Source: CAZOYN01 sp964584135 (lineage in GTDB: Bacteria; Patescibacteriota; Saccharimonadia; Saccharimonadales; UBA4665). From it: a DNA stretch of 32,619 bases. Shown here in pieces: positions 18,798 to 26,636 of the stretch. The number at the start of each line of letters is the position of its first letter. The stretch's first letter is position 1. Below the pieces are notes generated by a model. It was given only the letters and a program-made list of their open reading frames with translations. It searched no databases and was not told the origin of the DNA. The DNA lies in assembly GCA_964584135.1 (NCBI GenBank), contig CAZOYN010000004.1, positions 1 to 32,619 on the forward strand. The letters run 5' to 3'. The position numbers and the translations under genes were made by a program.

Positions 18798-20321
18798 TTA
18801 GGTCTTCGGGCGGTGGCGGTAACTCAGGGCTTCGTTGATGTGGGCGACGGTAATGGTCCGCGAGGGCTCTAGGTCGGCGATACTCCGGGCTACCTTAACC
18901 GTCCGCATGTAGCCCCGGGCTGACAGGTTGATTTTGCGAGAGGTGCGGTTTAGGAGAGCTCTGGCCTGCGGTTCCAGATGCGCGAGTCGTTTTATATCGG
19001 CGTTGGTCATGTCGGAGTTGAGTTTGCTGGCTGCTTGAAAGCGCCGGGCTTGGATGCGGCGCGCCAGCCCGATACGCTGCCGTAGGGCTTCATCGGCTTC
19101 CGGGTCTATGACTTGGCTGAGTAGCTTTTCGTGCTGGATCTCGCGCACAGCGGTATAGAGGTCAATCCGGTCTAAAATGGGGCCGGAGAGGCGTCGCTGG
19201 TAGGCGTCGATTTGCAGCTTCTGGCAGCTGCAAGTCGTGGCGGTGCCAAAGTAACCGCAAGGGCAGGGGTTGGCCGTGGCTACCAGGATGAAATTGGCCG
19301 GGTAATCGGCCGTGTCTTTAGCCCGGGCAATGCTGATGGTGCGGTCTTCGAGTGGTTGCCGCAAAGCTTCCAACGTGTCGCGGCTAAACTCCGGGAGTTC
19401 ATCAAAAAATAAGATACCGCGGTGGGCCAGGCTGATCTCACCGGGCCGGAGGTTATTGCCCCCACCAATGATTGCCACCTGGCTGGCGCTGTGGTGCGGC
19501 GCCCGGAATGGCCGCTCGGTAATGATCCGCTCGTAGTCATGTCCGGCCAGGCTGTGGAGGTGTGTTACTTCTAAAATTTCTTCACGGTTCAGGGGCGGTA
19601 AAATGCTGGGCATGGCTTTAGCCAACATACTTTTGCCCGTTCCCGGCGGCCCGCTGAAGAAGACATTATGGCCGCCGGCCGCGGCGATCTCTAGCGCCCG
19701 TTTTGCCAGGTGCTGGCCGGCAATTTCGCTTAAGTAGATACTGTGTTGCCTGAACGAAGGCCCGGGTTCATAGCTGCCGCGGCCGGTGTCAACGAAACTT
19801 AGGCCATCCCCAAGTCCGTTACAGTAAGCCACCAGCTGGCCTAAGCTTTCAAGCGGTAATACGGCGATCCCCGGTACCAACAGGGCTTGCCGAAGATTAC
19901 TGGCTGGAATATAGAAGTGGCTGATGCCTTTGGCCCGGCCAGCCAGGAGCTTGCCGATGATGCCGCGGACCGGGCGCAAGCTGCCATCGAGGCTGAGCTC
20001 GCCAATAAACGCTTGGCTGCGGTCGATAGTTTGCTGGATGTCGCCACTAGCCAATAAAATGGCTATGGCAATCGGCAGGTCAAAGCCGCTGTCATCTTTC
20101 GGGACATCGGCCGGTGCCAGGTTAATGGTAATCCGTTTCCGGGGTAGCCGGATGTGGCTAGTGGCAAATGCACCCCTGATGCGCTCGCGCGATTCGTTTA
20201 CTGCTTTGTTGGCAAAGCCCACAATCACAATATTCGGCAGGTTATTAGACAGGTGGCATTCGATATCAATGATAGTACCGCTGGAACCGTGACAGATAAT
20301 ACTTTGCACCTGGGTACTCAT
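18798..20321 (-). CDS. comM: YifB/ComM family AAA+ ATPase (Mg chelatase-like)
   Basis: The 507-residue protein has the ComM/YifB order. An N-terminal LonC-like domain holds 'HLSNNLPNIVIVGFANKAV' and 'LPRKRITINLAPADVPKDDS'. An AAA+ module follows with Walker A GPPGTGKS (about residue 225), Walker B ILFFDELPEF and 'PCPCGYFGTATTCSC'. A C-terminal Mg_chelatase domain ends in 'SARGYMRTVKVARSIADLEP'. ComM is a helicase that promotes branch migration in natural transformation. The start MSTQVQS (20319-20321) is preferred to an ATG six codons upstream because a -10-like TTTACT ends 8 nt before it. The presence of comM is consistent with DNA uptake as a gene source. Confidence 0.92.
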   Translation of the reverse strand: MSTQVQSIICHGSSGTIIDIECHLSNNLPNIVIVGFANKAVNESRERIRGAFATSHIRLPRKRITINLAPADVPKDDSGFDLPIAIAILLASGDIQQTIDRSQAFIGELSLDGSLRPVRGIIGKLLAGRAKGISHFYIPASNLRQALLVPGIAVLPLESLGQLVAYCNGLGDGLSFVDTGRGSYEPGPSFRQHSIYLSEIAGQHLAKRALEIAAAGGHNVFFSGPPGTGKSMLAKAMPSILPPLNREEILEVTHLHSLAGHDYERIITERPFRAPHHSASQVAIIGGGNNLRPGEISLAHRGILFFDELPEFSRDTLEALRQPLEDRTISIARAKDTADYPANFILVATANPCPCGYFGTATTCSCQKLQIDAYQRRLSGPILDRIDLYTAVREIQHEKLLSQVIDPEADEALRQRIGLARRIQARRFQAASKLNSDMTNADIKRLAHLEPQARALLNRTSRKINLSARGYMRTVKVARSIADLEPSRTITVAHINEALSYRHRPKT

Positions 20322-20332
20322 GGGGGCAAAGT

Positions 20333-20366
20333 AAAACACCTTGCCCCGGGAAAGGCAAGGTGTTTT
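20333..20366. terminator. Perfect 13-bp hairpin with A/T flanks overlapping the comM promoter
   Basis: AAAACACCTTGCC and GGCAAGGTGTTTT are perfect 13-bp arms around an 8-nt loop. With A- and T-runs in the arms it could terminate transcription in either direction. The left arm includes part of the predicted comM -10 (TTTACT, 20330-20335), so the hairpin and promoter overlap. Confidence 0.65.
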
Positions 20367-20409
20367 AAGAATAAGTTAAGGTTTTTGTTTCTTTTTGATT
20401 TTGGGTTTG

Positions 20410-20473
20410 ACGCCTTTGTTTCTTGGAACAACGGCTTGCGAGAAGCCGTTGTCTCCGAAGGCGTTTTTGTTTT
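20410..20473 (+). terminator. Strong plus-strand terminator without an obvious gene
   Basis: Nested arms ACGCCTT/AAGGCGT and ACAACGGCTT/AAGCCGTTGT form a long two-part stem with a GCGAG loop, followed by TTTTTGTTTTT. It should end a plus-strand transcript, but no plus-strand gene lies upstream. A short RNA starting between 20366 and 20410 is possible. A second, T-less hairpin (AGCACTT/AAGTGCT) follows at about 20475-20498. Confidence 0.6.
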
Positions 20474-20615
20474 TGAGCACTTTATTTGTTCAAGTGCTAT
20501 GCCTATCTTATAAAATCGCTAAAACGCCGTCAATAACAATTATGCCTATTTGGTTAACAAACCTGTGTATAACTTTTCGCTGCATACACAATTGGCCGGG
20601 CAAAGCATGAGCGGA

Positions 20616-20644
20616 TTGACATTTTAGGCTCAGCGTGCTAGATT
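20616..20644 (+). promoter_or_regulatory. Near-consensus promoter of a structured RNA
   Basis: TTGACA (20616-20621), a 17-bp spacer and TAGATT (20639-20644), with TGC directly before the -10. This is the best -35/-10 pair in the window. Transcription should start near 20649-20651. Confidence 0.75.
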
Positions 20645-20648
20645 AAAA

Positions 20649-20838
20649 GGCGTAAGTCACAAAAACAAAAACGTACAACTCAGCTTACGAAGCCCTCGCG
20701 GGGGCGGACTTACACGCAAACACACGGGAGTTCCCGCCGACGCTCTATATGCCCTCAAGGCTAGTAGAGCGGTCAGTCAAGCCTAAGGGCGATAAGCGCT
20801 ATATATTTTTACTATTTGAGCGGATTTATCGCCCCGGC
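20649..20838 (+). ncRNA. Structured RNA of unknown class, or a long structured leader
   Basis: From the promoter above, a transcript of ~190 nt can form consecutive helices: GCGTAAGTC (20650-20658) with GACTTACaCGC (20707-20717, one bulged A), CGGGA/TCCCG (20725-20736), GCTCTA/TAGAGC (20742-20770, with inner GCC/GGC), and GGGCGATAA-g-CGCT with AGCG-TTATCGCCC (20787-20834). After the last helix comes CGGCTCC then ATTTTT. An A-rich strand (ACAAAAACAAAAACG) lies in the first loop. It is either a stand-alone RNA or the leader of the membrane-protein gene at 20861. I found no tmRNA ends, SRP GGAAGC loop or known riboswitch core. The rest of 20367-20860 holds no gene. Confidence 0.6.
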
Positions 20839-20860
20839 TCCATTTTTCTCTTCATTTATT

Positions 20861-21217
20861 ATGAAAGTCTTGTTCAATAGGCATTTTTGGTTGGTTTTAG
20901 GCCTGATAACGGCCGATAGTTTGTTCTTTGGGCTTACCAACCCGGCCCGGGTGGCTTCATTTGTGCTTATCTTTGGGTTTTTACTGTTAGCAATAACACT
21001 TTACTACATCTGGAAAGGGCTGTTTGCCATAGCCAGCTGGTACGGTTTACCAATCCGCCGGCATAATAAACGGCTGGCACAGCTGGTTGCCGGGATCACC
21101 ATCGGCTTGCTAGCGCTACAATCAATTGGCGAGCTGAGCACGCGCGACGTGCTGGTGGTGTTGCCGCTGGCTATTGTGCTCTATATTTACACGTCATACG
21201 GCCGCAGCCGGGCTTAG
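20861..21217 (+). CDS. Small polytopic membrane protein
   Basis: From the ATG at 20861 the protein has 118 residues with about four transmembrane helices ('HFWLVLGLITADSLFFGL', 'ASFVLIFGFLLLAITLYYIW', 'LAQLVAGITIGLLALQSI', 'VLVVLPLAIVLYIYT') and a basic loop (GLPIRRHNKRL). A TTG at 20816 in the same frame would add 15 residues but lies inside the preceding RNA hairpin; a -10-like TATATT ends 8 nt before that TTG, so it cannot be excluded. Its expression could depend on the structured RNA upstream. I do not recognise the family. It precedes the secretion-type genes with a short gap. Confidence 0.65.
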   Translation: MKVLFNRHFWLVLGLITADSLFFGLTNPARVASFVLIFGFLLLAITLYYIWKGLFAIASWYGLPIRRHNKRLAQLVAGITIGLLALQSIGELSTRDVLVVLPLAIVLYIYTSYGRSRA

Positions 21218-21255
21218 CTACTTGTTGCTCGCTACCATCATCTGGGCTCAGGCTG

Positions 21256-21261
21256 TATAAT
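21256..21261 (+). promoter_or_regulatory. -10 element with leaderless start at 21269
   Basis: A perfect TATAAT ends 7 nt before the ATG at 21269. It probably drives both the small gene and the VirD4-like ATPase gene. Confidence 0.65.
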
Positions 21262-21268
21262 AAGAAGC

Positions 21269-21691
21269 ATGAATCCCAACGGAAATGAACGCGCCGAACT
21301 ACGTTTACCAACGCCCGTGAATGAAGCTGTGCCGGCATCACAACCGGCTGCTGAAGCGCTGCCACAGGCACCGGAAATGGCGCCAGCGGGAGCCGAACAA
21401 AGCGCTGGTTTAGCCCAGCCAGTCGCGCCGCAAATGCCAGCAATTCCATTGCCAACAACACCTGGAGGCGGGCAAGTAGCTCCACCAAACGATGTTACAT
21501 TAACTACACAGAGCGTTGTTCCAAGCGCAGCAGATGACAGTGATTTAATTGAAAAAGAGTGGGTTACTAAGGCCAAAGAGATCGTGGAGCGTAACAGGGA
21601 AGACCCACATCTGCAAACCCAAGAGCTCACTCTCTTCAAAGCTGATTATATGAAAAAGCGTTATAACAAGACCATCAAGCTAAGCGAGTAG
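21269..21691 (+). CDS. Proline/alanine-rich small protein upstream of the secretion ATPase
   Basis: The 140-residue protein has a long, low-complexity Pro/Ala/Gln region (about residues 14-80) and a folded helical end: 'LIEKEWVTKAKEIVERNRED' followed by 'LTLFKADYMKKRYNKTIKLSE'. No membrane segment or signal peptide is visible, so it is cytoplasmic. Only 5 nt separate it from the ATPase gene, so it is cotranscribed and probably serves as an accessory or adaptor of that machine. The helical C-terminal motif recurs, in my recollection, next to this ATPase in CPR genomes, but I cannot verify that here. Confidence 0.72.
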   Translation: MNPNGNERAELRLPTPVNEAVPASQPAAEALPQAPEMAPAGAEQSAGLAQPVAPQMPAIPLPTTPGGGQVAPPNDVTLTTQSVVPSAADDSDLIEKEWVTKAKEIVERNREDPHLQTQELTLFKADYMKKRYNKTIKLSE

Positions 21692-21696
21692 AACTT

Positions 21697-24588
21697 ATGA
21701 CAACGCTTCTTGTAATTTTGGCGATCATATTTTTGTTAGCCCTCATAGCTGGACCTATTATATTTTTCCAAGCCCGTCGTAATTTTCGTGAGCAAAAAAA
21801 TTACGAACGCGGACTCAAAATTGTGCCACTTTTCATCCACTTGCCGCCACTCAGTGATGACGTGGAATTGGGCGGCCGGGACATCCGCGATGTGACTGAC
21901 GAGACCATCTCCAAGGCCCAAATTATTTACAATATTATTGCTAGTACCGCCCAAAAAGGCTGGAAGGGCAAGTTCTACGGCCAGCGCCATTTTGCTTTTG
22001 AAATCGTTGGCACCAAAGGCTTCGTCTACTTTTATGCTGCCGTGCCAATCGCCCTATTGGAAGTCGTCAAACAGGCAATAGTCAGCGCTTACCCGACGGC
22101 CCGTTTGGAAGAAGTATCCGAGCATAATATCTTTAACCCGATTGGTAAGATTACTGGTACGCTGGGCGGTGAGCTGGTGCTTAAGGAGCCATTCGCCTAC
22201 CCGATTGCCACCTATCAGGACCTCAAGCGTGATGCGTTGCAGTCTTTATTAAATGCCTTATCAACGCTTGGCAAGGATGATGGGGCGGGCATCCAATTCC
22301 TTATCCGGCCGGCCGACCCCTCGTGGCGGAAGACAGCTTCGGCCGTGGCTAACCGTAAGCGTAAGGGCTCAGGCAAGGCCGGCTTCGGGGGTCTGGCCAG
22401 AGACCTGGTTAAGGCGTTTAACGCCCCGCCGGGCGGTGATGCCAAAGACGATAAGAAGCCAGAATTGTCCAGCCTGGAGCAGGCCACCCTTGATGCCATT
22501 GATGACAAGACCCGCCACCCCGGGTTTGAGGTCTTAATCCGGGTAGTCGTGTCATCGAATATCAGCCAACGGGCCGAGGCTATTCTCAATAATATTGTTG
22601 CCAGCTTCGCGCTGTATGACGCGCCGGGTAAAAACGGTTTTAAATACACTATGGCCAAAGATATGGAGAGCTTGGCGACTTCTTATATCATGCGTTTCTT
22701 CCCGCAACAGCACAATAAGAGTATTTTGAACTCCGTGGAACTAGCCAGCCTGTTCCATTTTCCAGACCAGCGTGACATCCCAACCTCCCAGCTGACCCGC
22801 CAAGACTCCAAGCAGGTGGACGGCCCGCGCAATGTGCCGGAAGAAGGGCTGCTGCTGGGCTACAACATCTTCCGGGGCGCCAAAAAGCCGATCCGCTTGA
22901 GCCTGGGCGACCGCCAGCGGCACATGTACGTCGTGGGACAAACTGGTACCGGTAAGTCGACTTTCCTCGAGAATTTGGCACTGCAGGATATGCTGAACGG
23001 CAATGGTTTTGCCTTTGTTGATCCCCACGGTGACACGGCCGAAAAGCTACTGGCCATGGTGCCGAAAGAGCGCACCGAAGACTTGCTGTATTTCTCCCCG
23101 GCCGATATGGAGTACCCGATGGGCCTGAACCTGTTTGAATTTAATACGCCCGACCAAAAGGACTTTTTGATCCAAGAGGCGCTGAACATGCTGTACAAGC
23201 TGTACGACCCGCAGCACCAGGGCATTATGGGCCCGCGCTATGAGCACCTCTTCCGTAACGCGGCACTGACGATTATGGCCGACCCCGAAGGCGGCACCTT
23301 CGTGGATATCCCCAAGCTTTTCCGCGACCCCAAGTTCGTGCAGCAGAAACTACAGCACGTGACCGACCAAAACGTGGTGGAGTTTTGGCAAAAGGAAATG
23401 CCGGCCTCACAGCGGTCTAATGAGTTCGGCGAGGTCGTCAGCTGGTTCGTGAGCAAATTTGGTGCCTTCCTGAGTAATGAAATGATGCGCAACATCATTG
23501 GCCAGACCAAATCGGCCTTTGACTTGCGTGAGGTTATCGACAACCAGACCACCCTGCTGGTGAACCTGAGCAAGGGCCGGACTGGCGAACTGAACTCTAA
23601 GCTCTTGGGCATGGTATTTGTCATGAAATTCCAGGCGGCGGCTATGAGCCGGAGCAATATTCCGGAGAACCAGCGGGTGGACTTTAGCCTGTACGTTGAT
23701 GAGTTCCAAAACTTTTCAACGGACAGCTTCGCGACCATTATGTCCGAGGCCCGAAAGTATCACCTGAACCTGATTGTAGCCAACCAGTTTACGACCCAGC
23801 TGACGACGGAAATCCGTGACGCCGTGTTTGGTAACATGGGTACGATTGTGTCGTTCCGGGTCGGCCAGAACGATGTTGAAGCCCTGACCAAGTACTTCCA
23901 GCCGATTTTTGACGCCGACGATTTACTGCGCGTGCCAAACTACAACACTATCGTACGTACCCTGATTGGCGGGGTGCCGACGCAGCCCTTTAGTATGGCC
24001 ACGCTGCCGGCGCTGGGCACCGCGAACGGGCGGCTGGCCGACGCTTTGAAGCAGCTTTCGGCCGCCAAATACGGCCGCCCAAAGGCCACTGTGGAGAAGC
24101 AGATCAACGAGCGTATGGCCACCAAAGAATCACCGCGACCGGCCTTTGGTGCGGCCGGTGCGATACCGGGAGCGTCGCCGTTTGGCTCACCGGCCTCTAC
24201 GTTGGCTCCCGCTCCGGCCACGCCACCACCTCCTCCAGGCGGCGGCTCATTCCTTGATGAGTGGCTTGATAAGCGCCGCAGTGGCGCGCCGTCGCCGCAA
24301 ATCGCGCCGGTAAACCCAGCCGCGCAGCCGGCCACGCCACCACCAACTCCGATCCCGCCCAGCCCGCCTCCGGAGGCTACCAAAAACATCTCCAGTGACA
24401 GCATTGAACAGAACGAAGTCGATAAGATCGCCGCCGAATTAAAGCAGCAGCTCGATACCCCGAAGCTGGACAAAAAGCCGGCTAAAACTGAGGATCATTT
24501 CGATTTGCAATCAGGCAAAGATGACACCATTTTTATTGATCGTGAAGGTGTTTTTCGCGCGGCTGACGAACCCCCAAAGTCCGGTTAA
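21697..24588 (+). CDS. Membrane-anchored VirD4/TraG-like type IV secretion ATPase
   Basis: The 963-residue protein starts with one membrane helix (residues 4-26). A CPR-typical N-terminal domain follows ('LFIHLPPLSDDVELGGRD', 'GQRHFAFEIVGTKGFVYFYA'). The HerA/VirD4-type motor has Walker A GQTGTGKST (about 414-422), 'FAFVDPHGDTAEKLL', Walker B LYVDEFQNF (about 664-672) and 'LNLIVANQFTTQL'. The last ~190 residues are disordered and proline-rich, with a charged end. Such hexameric ATPases couple or pump DNA or protein through a type IV system. No full set of T4SS channel genes is present. Together with comM it may belong to DNA uptake or contact with a host cell, which is inference. Confidence 0.85.
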   Translation: MTTLLVILAIIFLLALIAGPIIFFQARRNFREQKNYERGLKIVPLFIHLPPLSDDVELGGRDIRDVTDETISKAQIIYNIIASTAQKGWKGKFYGQRHFAFEIVGTKGFVYFYAAVPIALLEVVKQAIVSAYPTARLEEVSEHNIFNPIGKITGTLGGELVLKEPFAYPIATYQDLKRDALQSLLNALSTLGKDDGAGIQFLIRPADPSWRKTASAVANRKRKGSGKAGFGGLARDLVKAFNAPPGGDAKDDKKPELSSLEQATLDAIDDKTRHPGFEVLIRVVVSSNISQRAEAILNNIVASFALYDAPGKNGFKYTMAKDMESLATSYIMRFFPQQHNKSILNSVELASLFHFPDQRDIPTSQLTRQDSKQVDGPRNVPEEGLLLGYNIFRGAKKPIRLSLGDRQRHMYVVGQTGTGKSTFLENLALQDMLNGNGFAFVDPHGDTAEKLLAMVPKERTEDLLYFSPADMEYPMGLNLFEFNTPDQKDFLIQEALNMLYKLYDPQHQGIMGPRYEHLFRNAALTIMADPEGGTFVDIPKLFRDPKFVQQKLQHVTDQNVVEFWQKEMPASQRSNEFGEVVSWFVSKFGAFLSNEMMRNIIGQTKSAFDLREVIDNQTTLLVNLSKGRTGELNSKLLGMVFVMKFQAAAMSRSNIPENQRVDFSLYVDEFQNFSTDSFATIMSEARKYHLNLIVANQFTTQLTTEIRDAVFGNMGTIVSFRVGQNDVEALTKYFQPIFDADDLLRVPNYNTIVRTLIGGVPTQPFSMATLPALGTANGRLADALKQLSAAKYGRPKATVEKQINERMATKESPRPAFGAAGAIPGASPFGSPASTLAPAPATPPPPPGGGSFLDEWLDKRRSGAPSPQIAPVNPAAQPATPPPTPIPPSPPPEATKNISSDSIEQNEVDKIAAELKQQLDTPKLDKKPAKTEDHFDLQSGKDDTIFIDREGVFRAADEPPKSG

Positions 24589-24604
24589 GACCATATCTTA
24601 AACC

Positions 24605-24645
24605 GACATACTAGTGATATCACTTATACATACTTTGTATGTCAA
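24605..24645. terminator. Two inverted repeats between convergent genes
   Basis: AGTGATATCACT (24613-24624) is a perfect 12-bp palindrome, followed by ACATAC-TTT-GTATGT (24628-24642). They lie 25 nt after the ATPase stop, before the convergent gene ending at 24701. They may be weak bidirectional terminators, though T-tracts are poor, or protein-binding sites. Confidence 0.4.
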
Positions 24646-24700
24646 TTTAAAAAGATGGACAAATTAAAAGCTAGGAACCGCAGGTTGGCGAAGTTCTTAA

Positions 24701-25267
24701 TTAATCTTCGGAGCGGCGGTGAGCTAAGGCCAGCCAAACCACCAGTTCTAGGCCGAGACCGACCACAAAACCGCCAACGAAGAGCAATAAAAAGACGAGG
24801 TAGTTATAAGCGAAGCCAATGTGCTTGGCTAGGTAGAGGTAGCCTGAACTGCCTAGAAAGGCCACCACGCCCCCGCCCAGCAGGCCGGATGGGCGGCTGA
24901 CGGTTTTACTGGCCGCTTCGCTGACTGCCCGTACGGCAGGCTGGTGTACGAGACGGCTTAATACGCGCTGCGGTGCTGGTAATTTGCGTTGCACTTGCTT
25001 TAGTTCACGGTTGAGGGCGATCTTTTTGAGCTCGCGGGTCACATGGGTCGGCGTGGCCGGCTGCGCGGCTTTTTCAGCGGCTTTTAGGGCCTCGAGAGGA
25101 TTATTAGCGTTAGCGGTTTCCGCGGCCCTTTGGCGGGCTTCTACAAGTTTCTGGCGGGGATCTGGCTCGCCGGGGCCCAGCGGTTGGGCTTGCTCCGGAG
25201 TGGGTAAGGCCTTATGGTGTTCCGGCGCCGACAGGCGCTGTTCGGGGATGGTTAATCGTTCCGCCAT
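24701..25267 (-). CDS. C-terminally membrane-anchored protein of unknown function
   Basis: From the ATG at 25265-25267 the protein has 188 residues. The first ~85 are hydrophilic and Pro/Ala/Gln-rich (PEQAQPLGPGEPDPRQ), then a basic helical part (RELKKIALNRELKQVQRK), and two membrane helices near the end ('GLLGGGVVAFLGSSGYLYLA' and 'NYLVFLLLFVGGFVVGLGLE') with an RRSED tail. The start lies 4 nt after the stop of the upstream gene, with GGAGG 11 nt before it, so the two are one operon. Its place next to the secretion ATPase suggests an envelope role, but I recognise no family. Confidence 0.68.
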   Translation of the reverse strand: MAERLTIPEQRLSAPEHHKALPTPEQAQPLGPGEPDPRQKLVEARQRAAETANANNPLEALKAAEKAAQPATPTHVTRELKKIALNRELKQVQRKLPAPQRVLSRLVHQPAVRAVSEAASKTVSRPSGLLGGGVVAFLGSSGYLYLAKHIGFAYNYLVFLLLFVGGFVVGLGLELVVWLALAHRRSED

Positions 25268-25271
25268 CTTA

Positions 25272-26561
25272 TTAGAGACCTCCGTTAGCACTATCGTGGA
25301 CTACCAGACTGGCCTCAGTTGCCAGTAAGCGGGAGCGGGAGTAGAAGTAGCCGGCTGCCACCATAATAGCGGCGGCAATAAACAGGCTGGTGCCGGGGCC
25401 GGTGTTTACCAGCTTGGTGGCCGCCGTCGCTGCGACTCTGGTCGGGCCGCCGGGCACGGCGATGTTGATGGCATTGGTATAGGTATTGGTCATAAGTAGG
25501 TCAAAACGACCGGGATCGCCAGGGTCGGGAGGGGTCTGCGGCACTTGGCCACTAGGATCCTTCTTAACCATAACGGTGACCTGTTCGGTGGCGGTTTGGC
25601 CGGGCGCCAAGTTTTGCGTAGGCCAGGTGACTAAACCAGTCGTCGGGTCGAGCGTGCCGCCGTGGGCGTCAGTGACATCGGCATAGACTAATACATCACT
25701 CAAGCTTTCCTGGAAGAGGAAATTCTTAACTGTTACGCTGGCCGTGTTGTGCGCGTAGAGCGTATAGACAATTATGTCACCGGGTTGGGCGGTCGTGTTG
25801 TTGGCGTCTGTCAGGCCCTGCGTGGTGTTGGCGGCAGTTTTGTGTTCAACCACGCAGACGAGTGTATCTTCGTTGTTTATGGCGCCAGTGCAGGGGGCTG
25901 GGGTTGGCGTTGGTGTGGGCTTTGGTGTCGGTGTGGGAGTGGGGGTTGGTTTTGGTATTGGTTTTTTGTAGGGCGTCGGAAAGTTGTGGCTCACTAGGTT
26001 GCCGCAGTCAAAGAGTATCCAGTAGGTGACTTTTGGCGTGGCGGCCGGAATGACCTTGAGGGCTTTGTAAGTGGAAGGGCCGGCTGTGTCCCAGCCCCAA
26101 AGATAACGCCAAAAGATAGTTATGGATTTGTCGGGACCACTGGTGAGTGGAATGGTTAGCTTGGTTTCGCCGGGCTTGGGGTAGTCAATCCGTCCGGCCG
26201 ACCAGAGCGTCTTATTAAGATCAGTTGACTTTATATAAAGCTCGGTGGCTTTGGAGACATCGGCGCAGGTGATGCCGTAGTAATCCAATATGTCAGCGTA
26301 GTGCTTAGTGTTATTGTTGCAGGCCGATACGGCTTCAACCCGAGTGGTAAAGCCGCCAAAGACGAGGTCGTTCGGTGAGGCGGTCGCGGAACTTTGCGGC
26401 GGGCTCATAACAGCGGTGAACTGGATCAAAAAAGCTAGCACGATAAACACAAAACCGGTACGGCGGATGCTGGCCTCTTCGCGCATACGGCGCGAGTAAA
26501 AGGCCAGCTGGTGGATCATGCTGGGGTTGTAAGGTAGGACCGAGAGGAGTTTTTCGAGCAT
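25272..26561 (-). CDS. Surface protein with DUF11-like repeat domain
   Basis: The 429-residue protein has an N-terminal basic segment and a membrane helix (about residues 35-52, 'TGFVFIVLAFLIQFTAVM'). An extracellular domain with several cysteines (VSACNN, YYGITCAD, FDCGN) comes next, then a Lys-Pro-Thr linker (about 200-225, PTPTPTPKPTPTPTP) that usually spans the wall. A DUF11-like beta domain follows: 'QPGDIIVYTLYAHNTASVTVK', 'TDAHGGTLDPTTGLVTWP', 'LAPGQTATEQVTVMVKK'. A C-terminal membrane helix and short tail complete it. It is likely displayed on the cell surface, a candidate adhesin for host contact. It leads the operon with the gene at 24701 and is divergent from gyrB. Confidence 0.75.
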   Translation of the reverse strand: MLEKLLSVLPYNPSMIHQLAFYSRRMREEASIRRTGFVFIVLAFLIQFTAVMSPPQSSATASPNDLVFGGFTTRVEAVSACNNNTKHYADILDYYGITCADVSKATELYIKSTDLNKTLWSAGRIDYPKPGETKLTIPLTSGPDKSITIFWRYLWGWDTAGPSTYKALKVIPAATPKVTYWILFDCGNLVSHNFPTPYKKPIPKPTPTPTPTPKPTPTPTPAPCTGAINNEDTLVCVVEHKTAANTTQGLTDANNTTAQPGDIIVYTLYAHNTASVTVKNFLFQESLSDVLVYADVTDAHGGTLDPTTGLVTWPTQNLAPGQTATEQVTVMVKKDPSGQVPQTPPDPGDPGRFDLLMTNTYTNAINIAVPGGPTRVAATAATKLVNTGPGTSLFIAAAIMVAAGYFYSRSRLLATEASLVVHDSANGGL

Positions 26562-26593
26562 TTTTAGTATTGGTTTTTACTCGCTAATTACAG

Positions 26594-26599
26594 TATACT
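26594..26599 (+). promoter_or_regulatory. -10 element of the gyrB-gyrA operon
   Basis: TATACT lies about 37 nt before the gyrB start, in the gap shared with the divergent surface-protein gene. It is followed by an A/G-rich leader with AGGAAGG. Confidence 0.5.
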
Positions 26600-26636
26600 A
26601 TAAGAAGTGGGAAAGAAAAAAAGTTAGGAAGGTGTA

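Noticed and set aside
20590..20900. tmRNA (ssrA) hypothesis for the noncoding block
   Set aside because: There is a GGATTGACA reminiscent of the tmRNA D-loop and an A-rich stretch, but no matching acceptor ends, no T-loop, no tag frame with a proper stop, and a perfect promoter lies inside the would-be 5' domain.
25900..25970. Simple-sequence repeat as a regulatory or CRISPR-like array
   Set aside because: It is the coding sequence of the Pro-Thr-Pro linker of the surface protein; no CRISPR arrays were found in the window.
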